The notes beneath the pieces were generated by a model. It did not search any database and was not told where the DNA came from. It worked only from the letters and a program-made list of their open reading frames with translations. Positions 16,167-26,130 of a stretch of DNA of 41,709 nucleotides are shown piece after piece (positions within the stretch are counted from its first letter, which is position 1; each line of letters begins with the position of its first letter). This DNA is from Bacteroidota bacterium (GTDB taxonomy: Bacteria > Bacteroidota > Ignavibacteria > UBA10030 > BY39). The position numbers were made by a program, and so were the translations under genes. The DNA lies in assembly GCA_030017895.1 (NCBI GenBank), contig JASEGV010000021.1:1-41709 (forward strand). The letters run 5' to 3'.

Positions 16167-18161
16167 TTATTCTTGCTTCCCTCTCATCGAATCCCAGATG
16201 AAGTAAGCTGCAATACCGAGGAACATAAATACTGCTAACAACTCACCGCCAAAAGTTTCACTCCAGTGCCAGCCAAAGTTTTCGTAATTGAAGTTGAAAT
16301 ATTTCAACGTTGCACTAACAACGCCCATAATAGCGCCGCCGGCGATAAAGCCCGATGCAATCAAAGTTCCGCGTTCACGGCGAGCATTGTTTAACGGCTC
16401 ATCTTTCGTTCGTGTAGAAACGATGTGCGCAATTACTCCGCCCAGCAGGATCGGCGTGTTTAATTCTAACGGAATGTACATGCCGAGCGCGAAGGCAAGC
16501 GGCGGTACGTTTATCATTTGTAAAGTAAGAGCAACTAAAGCACCCGCAATATACAATGCCCAAGGCGCCGGCATCTCGGACATCAACGGTTTAATTACGG
16601 CTGCCATAGCATTTGCCTGCGGTGCAACAAGCGCTCCTTCGCCAACGAAACCGTAAGTTTCGTTCAGTAGCATAATTACTAATCCAACAGTTGCGGCTGC
16701 GACGATTGTTCCTAAAAATTTATATGACTGTTGCTTTATTGGTGTAGTGCCGAGCCAGTAACCAATTTTCAAATCGGTAATGAAGCCGCCAGCCATCGAG
16801 AGGGCAGTGCAAACCACACCGCCAATGATTAGCGCTGAAACCATTCCTGCGCTCCCTTTCAAGCCAATAGATACGAGTATGAATGAAGACAAAATTAAAG
16901 TCATTAAAGTCATTCCCGACACCGGATTAGTGCCAACGATTGCAATAGCGCGGGCTGATACGGTTGTAAATAAAAATGCGACAATTAAAACTATTAACAA
17001 AGCAGTAACCGCGAACCACACAGTATCTACAACAGCAACGGCGAAGAAAATAAATATGAATACTGCCAGCACTGCTATTAATCCTACAACTAATCCCATC
17101 GAGAGTTCTTTATCTGTACGAACGATGGTTCGCTCGGCGATATGTTTTTTTCTGAAAATTTCTTCGAATGCGAGTTTGAAAGCACCGCCGATAATTTTTC
17201 GGGATTTATAAATACCTATCATACCCGCCATTGCGATACCTCCGATACCGATGTGACGCACATAAGCTCTGAATATTTCGTCAGCGCTCATCTGACCGAT
17301 AAGTTTCGTCGCTGTTGAACCTAACGTTACAGTTAATTCGCTGCCTACATAAGAGAAAACGGGAATAAGCAAAAACCACGAAAAGAATGAACCCGCTGCA
17401 ATGATTGCCGCATATTTTAAACCGACAATATAACCAAGCCCTAAAACCGCTGCACCGACATTGAGTTTGCCTTCAAGTTTATAAACATCCGAGAGTTTAT
17501 CAAAGAAAGGTAAAATTTTTGTACTGAAAACTTCTTTCCAGGCACCGAATGTTTGAATCGCGAAATCGTACAATCCACCGATTACTGCGGCAGAAACAAG
17601 TACTTTAGCTTGGTTACCGCCTTTCTCACCGGCTACTAAAATCTCAGTTGTAGCTGTGGCTTCCGGAAACGGAAACTGTCCGTGCATTTCCTGAACAAAA
17701 TATTTTCTGAATGGAATTAAAAATAGAATACCAAGAAATCCGCCAAAAAGGGAGGCAAAAAAGATTTGCCAGAAAGTTGGTATTATATCAATTGTCCCTT
17801 CGCCGTGAAGAATGTAAAGTGCGGGGATTGTGAAAATAGCCCCCGCTACAACTACACCCGACGCAGCGCCGATAGATTGAATTATAACATTCTCTGATAA
17901 AGCATTCTTACGTTTCGTGATTGCTGCCAAACCGACTGCGATGATTGCGATTGGAATAGCTGCTTCAAAAACTTGTCCTATCTTTAATCCTAAATAAGCT
18001 GCGGCGGCTGAAAATACTGCAGCCATAATCAAACCCCATGTCAACGACCATGGTGTAACTTCCGGAATTATAGTCTCTGCCGGAACGACCGGAATATATT
18101 TCTCGCCCGGTTTTAACTCTTTGTAAGCATTTGGTGGTAAACTACGCGTTGTTGGTTCCAT
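16167..18161 (-). CDS. OPT-family oligopeptide transporter
   Basis: 664 residues with about 14-16 hydrophobic segments. The N-terminal 'PWSLTWGLIMAAVFSAAAAY', 'LGLKIGQVFEAAIPIAI' and later 'QEMHGQFPFPEATATTEILV' and 'LPFFDKL..VYKLEGKLNVG' are typical of the prokaryotic OPT branch (TIGR00733 as I recall it). It probably imports small peptides or metal chelates by proton symport across the inner membrane. A good ribosome-binding site (AGGAGAT) precedes ATG 18161. The C-terminus 'AAYFIWDSMRGKQE' ends the last helix. No peptidase or binding protein is beside it. Confidence 0.93.
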   Translation of the reverse strand: MEPTTRSLPPNAYKELKPGEKYIPVVPAETIIPEVTPWSLTWGLIMAAVFSAAAAYLGLKIGQVFEAAIPIAIIAVGLAAITKRKNALSENVIIQSIGAASGVVVAGAIFTIPALYILHGEGTIDIIPTFWQIFFASLFGGFLGILFLIPFRKYFVQEMHGQFPFPEATATTEILVAGEKGGNQAKVLVSAAVIGGLYDFAIQTFGAWKEVFSTKILPFFDKLSDVYKLEGKLNVGAAVLGLGYIVGLKYAAIIAAGSFFSWFLLIPVFSYVGSELTVTLGSTATKLIGQMSADEIFRAYVRHIGIGGIAMAGMIGIYKSRKIIGGAFKLAFEEIFRKKHIAERTIVRTDKELSMGLVVGLIAVLAVFIFIFFAVAVVDTVWFAVTALLIVLIVAFLFTTVSARAIAIVGTNPVSGMTLMTLILSSFILVSIGLKGSAGMVSALIIGGVVCTALSMAGGFITDLKIGYWLGTTPIKQQSYKFLGTIVAAATVGLVIMLLNETYGFVGEGALVAPQANAMAAVIKPLMSEMPAPWALYIAGALVALTLQMINVPPLAFALGMYIPLELNTPILLGGVIAHIVSTRTKDEPLNNARRERGTLIASGFIAGGAIMGVVSATLKYFNFNYENFGWHWSETFGGELLAVFMFLGIAAYFIWDSMRGKQE

Positions 18162-18181
18162 TTAGATCTCCTGTGATTAAT

Positions 18182-21100
18182 TTATCGAATCAATAACATT
18201 TTCTTGATTGAGGTATAATTATTTGCATTCAACGAGTTGGATGAACTCACCACAAGTTTATAAAAATAAACACCCGTAGGCAATCCGCCTGCGGCGGATT
18301 CAGCATTAAACTCGATAGATTTATTACCGGCAATCTGGAATTCATTTAATAATTTTGCTACTTCTCTTCCTATTAGATCATATATCTTCAAGGTTACATG
18401 GCAATTTTCGGGTAATTGGTATTTAATGATTGTTGTAGGATTAAATGGATTAGGATAGTTCTGAAAGAGTTGATACTGTATCGGCATTTGCTCAGATTCA
18501 CTTACCGATAATGGATTCTTTGTATACTTGATAACAACTGGGACAGCCCAATTATCATATTTTAAAAGATTACCTACTACGTAAAAAATATCTGTACCGT
18601 GCAAAGAAATAGCAATAGCCCCTTCGTTTGCATACCAAGGGCTATCGTGATGTACGACTGTTTTCAGATTACCATCCTTGTCATATTGTATCGTGAGAAT
18701 AATATCATAAGAATTAATACCCTTTGTTTTTCCTGTAATATACACATTTCCAAATCCATCCACAGTAATATCCGATGGATAATCGTCTGAGTTTGTTTCT
18801 CCATTGTATCTTACTACCCAAATCTGTTCTCCATTTGGATTTAATTTCAGTGTAAAAATATCTTGATTGTTATCGTAACTATAGCCGGTTACATAAATAT
18901 TAGAGGAGTCGTCAAGTGTAAGTGCTACCGGAACATCATTCCCATATCTACGGTAATCGTAACTATTTTCCCAAAGGACATTTCCCAATGCATCATATTT
19001 AAAAACTAAGCATATATCATTAATGCTCGTTCCAATTACATACACATTGCCCAAATCATCCGCTTTAATACCTTTAGCAAAATCATCTTTATCCAAAACA
19101 CTGCTATAGGTCTTAGTCCATTTGTGTGTTCCATTCGAATCGTATGCTATTGTTATAAAATCGTATGATGTTCCAGATCTTTTTGTATTCCCAACGACAT
19201 AAACATAACCACGCTTATCAACATCTAAACTGACAGCATAATCATCCGAATTGTTTCCTGGTGCACTATACCGAGCTACCCATACCTGATTACCATTAGC
19301 ATCGTATTTGATAGTAGCAATATCAGACCAACCGACTTCATCAGAACTAGATCCAGTTACATATACATGCCCATTATCATCAACTTTAATTGCAGATGTA
19401 ATATCAGATAGTATATTAGGTCCAAAATATTTTCTTATCCATTTTATATCACCTGAACTATCGTACTTTATCGTCGTATAACATAAATACCAAGAACCCC
19501 AAAAAGTTTCATGACCAGTTACATAAACATTTCCCTGTTTATCCACAGTAATAGCTACTGGTTCATCCATTAAATTTGCTGCTCCATTATAACGTTTTTC
19601 CCAGCAAATATTACCGGTTGGGCTATATTTTATGGTTAGAAAATCGTATTTCGTGTTTAAACCTTCACTTTTCGACAAAACGTAAAGATACCCTTTATTA
19701 TCGATAGTTGCATCAACAGCAGCGGTTTTAGAAATTGTACCACCATTATATCCCGAAGTCCATTTTTTCATTCCGTCCGCGTCGATCTTCATCGTTATAT
19801 AATCTTCGGCTGTTGTATTCTTCCAGTTATAACCTGTTACATATAAATTCCCCTTCGAATCAATATTCATTGCCGAAGTATAACCGTACACATACGGAGG
19901 CTCAAGAAAATTCAATGTATATATCTGGTTACCGAGTGTGTCATATTTAATTAGGGCTTTATTACTTAGGGCGTAAATGTATCCTAAGCTATCCAACTCG
20001 ATTCCTCGTGCGTCATCACCCGCTTCATAATTATACCTCGCAACCCAGCGAATATTTCCACCGCGATCGAGTTTTATTGTCGCAACATCATGTCCATTTA
20101 CATTTCCACTACTTCTTCCTGTAACATATACGTTTTCTTCATTATCAACAATTATATCTTTACCATAATCTTCAGTTGAATAACCAATAACATCGTTATC
20201 ATATCTTCTCATCCATATTTGATTACCTGAACTATCGTATTTTACGATAAGATAATCATACCACCATGGATTTCCAGAAATAGTACCAATTGTGTAAACA
20301 TTCCCTTTATCATCAACCACAATACCGTCTGACCAATTACAAGGATTACCACCGCTATTGTACTGAACCGCCCAAAGTTGGGTTCCATTCTTATCATATT
20401 TCACGGTATAATGATCCCACCATAAACCGCGATACCCAGAGCTACTTCCTGTTACATATACATTTCCAGAATTATCAATATCAATCGCTTTCGCAGCATT
20501 ATATGAATTCCATGTGCCAGGTCCACTAAAAGTATTATACCAGAGTTTAAATCCATCTGTATCGTACTTAATTGTTTTATAATCGGCGTCGGCATTTCCG
20601 TCAGAACTCGAACCTGTTATATATACATTACCAATCTTATCCACCTTCATTGCGGTCGGGCTCATAGCCTCTTTGGCAATCCAAAGCTGTTCGCCCCCTG
20701 AATTATATTTTACAGTAACCGTATGAATATAAGAGCTCCGTCCCGTTACATATATATTACCCGAACCATCGATATCGAGAGCTACCGCGAAATCATCCGA
20801 ATGGTTTTGACCGTCGAATATTACAGCCCATAGTCCGTTTCCTGTGGAATCATATTTAATTGTAACGATATCATAACCGTTTGGTAAATTCTCACTCGAC
20901 CCCGTTACATATACATTTCCTAAACGATCGGTCTTTACGGCTATAGCCTTATCAATTTTTGGGATTTGCCCCGAAAGATAATATTTAGCCCATTCCATTT
21001 TTAGGGAGTCATTATTAACACTTGAGATAATCCGGGAATCATTTTCTGTCGAACGAGTACCTGATGATTTGTGTAGTTCATTGGGTAATTGAATATTGTA

Positions 21101-21241
21101 ATAATTCCACCAAAACGGATTGTATTCACTTTTATTACGTTCAATGTAATCTGGTAAGTATTGTGAAAGAAGAAATTCTTTCGGGCTGATTAATAATAGG
21201 AAAATGATAATAAATTTCTGAAATTTCATTATATTTTTCAT
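18182..21241 (-). CDS. Secreted SBBP-repeat beta-propeller protein with T9SS sorting domain
   Basis: 1019 residues. Signal peptide 'FIIIFLLLISPKEFLLSQ'. From about residue 85 to 920 I count 16 repeats of roughly 50 residues with the core 'D..GNVYVTGSS......TIKYD..G...W...Y', the SBBP (seven-bladed beta-propeller) pattern; two copies are shortened. The last 85 or so residues form a type-A sorting domain: 'YQLFQNYPNPFNPTTIIKYQ', 'LKIYDLIGREVAKL', 'TGVYFYKL' and final 'KKMLLIR'. The protein is therefore probably exported through T9SS and cell-surface-bound or released. Binding target unknown. The sorting domain contains a six-residue insertion encoded by a perfect palindrome. Confidence 0.9.
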   Translation of the reverse strand: MKNIMKFQKFIIIFLLLISPKEFLLSQYLPDYIERNKSEYNPFWWNYYNIQLPNELHKSSGTRSTENDSRIISSVNNDSLKMEWAKYYLSGQIPKIDKAIAVKTDRLGNVYVTGSSENLPNGYDIVTIKYDSTGNGLWAVIFDGQNHSDDFAVALDIDGSGNIYVTGRSSYIHTVTVKYNSGGEQLWIAKEAMSPTAMKVDKIGNVYITGSSSDGNADADYKTIKYDTDGFKLWYNTFSGPGTWNSYNAAKAIDIDNSGNVYVTGSSSGYRGLWWDHYTVKYDKNGTQLWAVQYNSGGNPCNWSDGIVVDDKGNVYTIGTISGNPWWYDYLIVKYDSSGNQIWMRRYDNDVIGYSTEDYGKDIIVDNEENVYVTGRSSGNVNGHDVATIKLDRGGNIRWVARYNYEAGDDARGIELDSLGYIYALSNKALIKYDTLGNQIYTLNFLEPPYVYGYTSAMNIDSKGNLYVTGYNWKNTTAEDYITMKIDADGMKKWTSGYNGGTISKTAAVDATIDNKGYLYVLSKSEGLNTKYDFLTIKYSPTGNICWEKRYNGAANLMDEPVAITVDKQGNVYVTGHETFWGSWYLCYTTIKYDSSGDIKWIRKYFGPNILSDITSAIKVDDNGHVYVTGSSSDEVGWSDIATIKYDANGNQVWVARYSAPGNNSDDYAVSLDVDKRGYVYVVGNTKRSGTSYDFITIAYDSNGTHKWTKTYSSVLDKDDFAKGIKADDLGNVYVIGTSINDICLVFKYDALGNVLWENSYDYRRYGNDVPVALTLDDSSNIYVTGYSYDNNQDIFTLKLNPNGEQIWVVRYNGETNSDDYPSDITVDGFGNVYITGKTKGINSYDIILTIQYDKDGNLKTVVHHDSPWYANEGAIAISLHGTDIFYVVGNLLKYDNWAVPVVIKYTKNPLSVSESEQMPIQYQLFQNYPNPFNPTTIIKYQLPENCHVTLKIYDLIGREVAKLLNEFQIAGNKSIEFNAESAAGGLPTGVYFYKLVVSSSNSLNANNYTSIKKMLLIR
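18282..18300. repeat. 19-bp palindrome inserted in frame in a sorting domain
   Basis: AATCCGCCTGCGGCGGATT is a perfect 8-bp inverted repeat around TGC. On the coding strand it gives the residues ESAAGG in 'FNAESAAGGLPTGVYFY'. The paralogous sorting domain of the next gene reads 'FDAINLTSGVYFY' with no such block. The extra DNA is a multiple of three, so the frame is kept. It looks like a small palindromic element that landed inside a gene. Confidence 0.55.
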
Positions 21242-21371
21242 AAAAAAATGGGATCCATTTGAAAGTTATTTAATTACTACAGTATGTATCTACTCAAATC
21301 TCTATTCTTCACGATTCTTGCAAGTTTGTCCTGAACCATTTATATTTCCTAACGATTTATAAAAATTAAAT

Positions 21372-23951
21372 TTATCGAATTAATACCATTTTCTTGACTG
21401 AGGTGTAACTACTTGCATTCAATGGATTCGATGAACTCACCACCAATTTATAAAAATAAACGCCACTTGTCAAATTTATTGCATCAAATTCTACAGATTT
21501 ATATCCTGCTTCTTGGAATCCATCAACCAACTTCGCAACCTCTTTGCCTAATACATCATATATTTTTAAGGTTACGTAGCCGTTTTCAGGTAAATCGTAT
21601 TTTATTACTGTTGTAGGGTTGAACGGGTTTGGGTAATTTTGATATAATGTAAAGTTTTCAGGTATATTTTCTTCAGTAAATGTTTTATAAAATTCACACG
21701 GTCTCGGCAGTGCTGCTTGCGCTTCTACAAAAAGAATATCGTTTTGTGAACTTCCAATATATAGATTACCATTGCTGGATAATAAAATTTTATCTTCTCC
21801 GCTGCCGGGTCTTGTTAACCAATATTTTGTGTTATTCTGCCACTTAATATTCCAATTTATATTTATAGGATATTGTGCATCCTTAATAACTATCGGCATT
21901 CTTTTTATTTTTTGATTCGGTAAGACAGTTTCGATAAATTTATTAGATTGAAACCGCACGTTAAACAATCCTTTCGGAGTAACAGGCGGCATTTCAAAAT
22001 CGCTGATTCCTAAATTTACTGCGCGACCAGCATTTCGCGTGTACATTGTTTGAGTATTGCCATTTGCATCTGTGATTGTAAAATTATCGAGTGTTGAAAG
22101 TGAGGCAACAGGATCGCAAGGGTTCGGCGGCTGCGGTGCCGATTGAGTGGTAAATACCCAAGTATTAGACCAGTTACTCGTAGCTATATCGGAGGAGGCA
22201 TTCACTCGCCAGCAATATTTTGTACTGTACGATAAGCTTACTTGTTTAAGTGTATCGGTTATTGAAGGATCATCAAAAATGAGATTTGTAAAACAGTTGT
22301 TAGTAGAAATTTGTAAACGATACGATACGGCATCGGTCGATTTTCTCCAGCGGAAGATTGGGTTTATCGATATTCCCGTTGCACTGCTATCCGGTTTAAC
22401 AAGTTTTGGAATTGGGGATGCACCTGGCGGATTAGCGGATGGTTGATCTGCACAGAATGCTGGTTGATTTAACGATGTAGTAGAATTTATGTTCAATTTC
22501 AATATTCCACTTTGATTAGCTTTCACCCAGTAACCAAGCCCAGGTATTATGGTATCAGCAACATGATATGCACCATTCCTGTAACCATAAAGATATGAAC
22601 TAATTATTCCAGGGGGATCAGAAGTCGCTTTTGATTTCAATAAATTTAACGAGATAGAACCTATCATATTCCAACCTGCAACCAAATTAATTTCATGATT
22701 TAAAATTGGAGGACCTTCATATTCGTAGGTATGACCTTGGTTAAACTTTACCCAATAACCTTTTCCATTTTCAAGTGTACTTTTCGGGACATATCCGCCG
22801 CTCTCATAAGTGTAAGCAGGAGTTATCGCATCCGGATACACGATGCTTTTGTCGTAATTACTAACTATGTTCGGCACACTTAACATATTCCAACCAATCG
22901 GAATTTTTGATTTTATTTTAAAATTACCGTTTACGGTTAATTGAGAGTTGGTACCAAAACTCCAAATAGAGTTTGCACTTATAAAAAGATTTCCACCTGA
23001 TGCGATGTTAATCACAGAGTTGTTACCAAGTGAAATCTCAGCTCCGTTGCCGATTATTAATGCGGACTTTCGTTGAGCGGTCAGTGTAATGTTATCTGCA
23101 ATTGTTAATTTTAAATCTTTTAGTTTAGAAGGTTCAGGGTAAAGATACGGATCAATTATTATTTCATTATTTGGTAACTCAGGATCCCCTGGACCTATTA
23201 TATTTGTATTTATATCTACAATAGCTGGAGAAAGAAGTGTATCGGATGTAACACCATCCAAAGGTAATATATTTGGGAAGAAAAAATCTCCGTTACGCTG
23301 ATTCTTCGGTATAAACTGTAGCTCATTCCAAACGCGATATACTTTGTTGTTTTCTATTTCAAATAGAGAAGTAATTTTCCCAGATCTAATATAAACCCGA
23401 GAGTTGATACTCTTTGAATTATCATAAGTTATTATTATATCACAACCAGGATCATCTGGGAAATTTGAATCCATAAAATCAATGTAAAAAATATATTCTT
23501 TTTCAATAGTCAATCCTTTATTTTTAATTTTAATTTCATATATCCCGTAACCTATCCAGTCAAAGAAGCCTGGTGCCCTCGGTCCACCTGCACCAATGTA
23601 ATCAATATATATTGTTTTGGGTATATCACCCTCACTCCAAATTATATCATGATCTACTCCAATAATACTTTGTGGTTCAGAAGAATTAGGGCAGCCAACC
23701 ATATCATCCTTTCTCTGGTATTCGTGACTGTATATTTTCTTCTGCGCTGGACAATATAATCCTTTCATTACATCTCCAGAATATATAGTCCCAACTTTTT
23801 TAATCGAAAAATAGATATTGCCAGATGAACCAAAATTTTCAACTTTAAAAATCATATCAGAAGGGATAAATGTTGAACTCTGTGAATATCCCAAATTATT
23901 GAAAAATATAATAAAAAATGAAATTAGAAAAATCATAAATTTTGTTTTCAT
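21372..23951 (-). CDS. Large secreted T9SS cargo protein with Fn3-like domain
   Basis: 859 residues. Signal peptide 'FMIFLISFFIIFFNNLGYSQ'; AGAGGAA stands eight bases before the ATG. The first 260 residues are unrecognised beta-rich sequence with several cysteines. Then a short repetitive beta-helix-like stretch ('NGAEISLGNNSVINIASGGN'), then two related units 'PIGWNMLSVPNI...GKGYWVKF' and 'VAGWNMIGSISL...GLGYWVKA'. At about 510-600 comes an Fn3-like domain ('PIFRWRKSTDAVSYRLQIST', 'YCWRVNASSDIATSNWS'). The end is a type-A sorting domain: 'LYQNYPNPFNPTTVIKYDLP', 'GVYFYKL', 'KKMVLIR'. Function unknown. The same sorting-domain ending as the SBBP protein points to recent duplication of the tail. 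Confidence 0.85.
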   Translation of the reverse strand: MKTKFMIFLISFFIIFFNNLGYSQSSTFIPSDMIFKVENFGSSGNIYFSIKKVGTIYSGDVMKGLYCPAQKKIYSHEYQRKDDMVGCPNSSEPQSIIGVDHDIIWSEGDIPKTIYIDYIGAGGPRAPGFFDWIGYGIYEIKIKNKGLTIEKEYIFYIDFMDSNFPDDPGCDIIITYDNSKSINSRVYIRSGKITSLFEIENNKVYRVWNELQFIPKNQRNGDFFFPNILPLDGVTSDTLLSPAIVDINTNIIGPGDPELPNNEIIIDPYLYPEPSKLKDLKLTIADNITLTAQRKSALIIGNGAEISLGNNSVINIASGGNLFISANSIWSFGTNSQLTVNGNFKIKSKIPIGWNMLSVPNIVSNYDKSIVYPDAITPAYTYESGGYVPKSTLENGKGYWVKFNQGHTYEYEGPPILNHEINLVAGWNMIGSISLNLLKSKATSDPPGIISSYLYGYRNGAYHVADTIIPGLGYWVKANQSGILKLNINSTTSLNQPAFCADQPSANPPGASPIPKLVKPDSSATGISINPIFRWRKSTDAVSYRLQISTNNCFTNLIFDDPSITDTLKQVSLSYSTKYCWRVNASSDIATSNWSNTWVFTTQSAPQPPNPCDPVASLSTLDNFTITDANGNTQTMYTRNAGRAVNLGISDFEMPPVTPKGLFNVRFQSNKFIETVLPNQKIKRMPIVIKDAQYPININWNIKWQNNTKYWLTRPGSGEDKILLSSNGNLYIGSSQNDILFVEAQAALPRPCEFYKTFTEENIPENFTLYQNYPNPFNPTTVIKYDLPENGYVTLKIYDVLGKEVAKLVDGFQEAGYKSVEFDAINLTSGVYFYKLVVSSSNPLNASSYTSVKKMVLIR

Positions 23952-24025
23952 AGTAATATTCCTCTTATATTATGTTTGTGATAATTCATTAAAAAAATCA
24001 TTATTATTGCAAATTCACATTTTCA

Positions 24026-25846
24026 CTATTTAATAGCCACAACAAACGGATAAAAACCACTATAGTAAACTGTACCGTTATCAGAAATAACAATTGAATA
24101 TACAATATTACTAAAATAATTGAAGGAAAAATCGATAATACCAAATTCATTAATACGTATCATTTCAAAACGATTCAACGAACTTCCATCAGTTCCGAAA
24201 TACATTCTTCCTTTATTATCAATTACAGGATATGATTCAACTGAAAATTCTAATTTTAATTCCCATAATAATTTTCCTTCCGTATTGTACAGGTAGATAT
24301 TATTTCCCATATATGATATAATATTTCCATTAGGTGTGATTGCAGGCGTTGCTCTTGGTAATTCTCCAAAACCCTTTCCTATCCATTTTAATTTGCCTTG
24401 ACTGGTAAGGCAATAAAGATTGGGTTGTTGAATTTTATAAAAATAAATATTTCCATTTCCATCAATTACTAAGTTTAAAAAGTTTACCCCAGCACTGTCA
24501 GTATATCTCCACTTTTCTTTTCCATCAGGATATAGTGCGATTAATGCTTTATCATACCAACTGTTATAATATATTATTCCATCTTTATCTACGGTTGGAG
24601 AGCACAAATTATTTGCTCCATCTTTAGTCCAAATAATTTCACCTCCCAAACTATTTAATGCAATTAATTTTCCCCAGTATGGATTTTCATATGTGCAAAA
24701 GTAAATTATATTATTTTTTGATATTGCTGGTGATGAATACGTCGATGAAATATTTGTCTTCCATAAATTTTCTCCCAGCGGTGTATAAGCTGCCGTTAAA
24801 TCTCCTTGGAGTGTATTTGAGCTAATAATTATTGTTCCATCATCTTTTATTGATATAAAAACACCAACTCTTGCGTTATATCCTTCAACAACCCATAACA
24901 AATCTCCATTCTCGGAGAACGCATATAAAAGGGTATCGGAAAACCTACAGCCGATATAAACATTACCCTCAGGGCCTACACTCATCATACCAACTCTATG
25001 AGGAAAATCGCGCCTCCACAAGATTTTAGCACTTGTATCTTCTAAACCTTTTGGATATGGGTAAACCACATTATGTCCTCTTCCGCTTGCATCGTATCTC
25101 ACCATTGGCCATTGTGGAACTTTTAGAATTGCTTCATAAACCTGAAAATTTAGGACAGTATCACCTAGGACAAAAACATTTTCAATTTTCATCGGTTCAA
25201 TCTTTGGTTTTGTGCTGTCCGTGTTTTCTATAGAAACAGTATACACATTGCTTGAGTCTTGGTAAAGGTCTTCAACATAATAATTATTGGTTTTTCTAAA
25301 AACCTCAGCAGTTGTTCCGCTTGTTATTATATTATCAATGAACAACATCTTCCTTACTTGTCGCTTATCTCTAATACTCACCGAGTAAAAATAAATGCCA
25401 TTTGCCACTTTTCTTCCTAAACCGTCTTTGCCATCCCACTGTACTTGTCCAATATTCTGTCCTGTGAACTCTTGTTGAAATGTTTTTACTCTCTGTCCTA
25501 ATATATTATAAATACTAATTAGAACCGGAGATTGTTGTTTAATTTGATATGTAATAGTAGTTTGTTCTGAAAATGGGTTCGGATAGTTTTGGTAGAGTTT
25601 AAAATCTGTAATTTCTTTGTCATCGTTCTCAACTCCCGTAATCGTTATAATGTAATTCCCCGAAGAATCGGACAGCGAAATAAATTGGCGGTTGGTATCG
25701 ACAGCATTTACAAAACATATCTTGGCTCGGTTAACTGGTATGCTGTTAGTAGTGGTTATCTTTCCGCTTATAATGGTCCCAGAATAGGAAAACCCCAGTT
25801 TTACCAATAAAAAGGTAGTTAAAATAATGATACAAAATTTTCTCAT
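24026..25846 (-). CDS. Exported PQQ-like beta-propeller protein with internal FlgD/T9SS-like domain
   Basis: 606 residues from ATG 25846; the frame stays open 96 bp further upstream, but those residues are strongly basic ('TRRQMKLRIYYFRRRK') and precede the real signal peptide 'RKFCIIILTTFLLVKLGFSY'. A carboxypeptidase-regulatory-like strand unit (28-72) comes first. Then, at about 82-171, there is a sequence resembling a T9SS sorting domain: 'LYQNYPNPFSEQTTITYQ', 'ISIYNILGQRVKTF', 'NGIYFYSV', 'VRKMLFIDN'. The rest, about 430 residues, is a beta-propeller with PQQ/pyrrolo-quinoline-like repeats ('GNVYIGCRFSDTLLYAFSEN', 'GTIIISSNTLQGDLTAAYTP'). A sorting signal is normally terminal, so this one may serve only as an Ig-like structural domain. 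Confidence 0.8.
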   Translation of the reverse strand: MRKFCIIILTTFLLVKLGFSYSGTIISGKITTTNSIPVNRAKICFVNAVDTNRQFISLSDSSGNYIITITGVENDDKEITDFKLYQNYPNPFSEQTTITYQIKQQSPVLISIYNILGQRVKTFQQEFTGQNIGQVQWDGKDGLGRKVANGIYFYSVSIRDKRQVRKMLFIDNIITSGTTAEVFRKTNNYYVEDLYQDSSNVYTVSIENTDSTKPKIEPMKIENVFVLGDTVLNFQVYEAILKVPQWPMVRYDASGRGHNVVYPYPKGLEDTSAKILWRRDFPHRVGMMSVGPEGNVYIGCRFSDTLLYAFSENGDLLWVVEGYNARVGVFISIKDDGTIIISSNTLQGDLTAAYTPLGENLWKTNISSTYSSPAISKNNIIYFCTYENPYWGKLIALNSLGGEIIWTKDGANNLCSPTVDKDGIIYYNSWYDKALIALYPDGKEKWRYTDSAGVNFLNLVIDGNGNIYFYKIQQPNLYCLTSQGKLKWIGKGFGELPRATPAITPNGNIISYMGNNIYLYNTEGKLLWELKLEFSVESYPVIDNKGRMYFGTDGSSLNRFEMIRINEFGIIDFSFNYFSNIVYSIVISDNGTVYYSGFYPFVVAIK

Positions 25847-26072
25847 AGATACTTTTCTACGGCGGAAGTAATATATTCTCAGTTTCATCTGCCTTCGCGT
25901 TATCTTTGTAGGCATAATAAATAAAAGATATTTATAAAGCAAATTTTAAACGTAAAAAATTACCTTCAAAAGTAGGAAAAACGATGTGATTTATGTCAAA
26001 GTAAATTAACTTATAGCAAATATTTTATGAATGGTTTGCACTAACAAACCTATAGGTAGGGAAAACATCAAT

Positions 26073-26109
26073 AAAAAAACCTCCGGGCTCCACAAAAAAA
26101 CCCGGAGGT
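26073..26109 (-). terminator. Rho-independent terminator after gdhA
   Basis: On the minus strand ACCTCCGGG pairs with CCCGGAGGT across a 13-base loop (26079-26087 with 26101-26109), followed by a run of T's. The stem is perfect and GC-rich and lies 22 bp past the gdhA stop, so it ends that transcript. Confidence 0.9.
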
Positions 26110-26130
26110 AACCAAACTGAGTTTACAGGA

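Noticed and set aside
16288-17211. Long plus-strand open frames within the OPT gene
   Set aside because: They are antisense to a clear transporter gene, have low-complexity Pro/Ala/Thr composition and no ribosome-binding sites.
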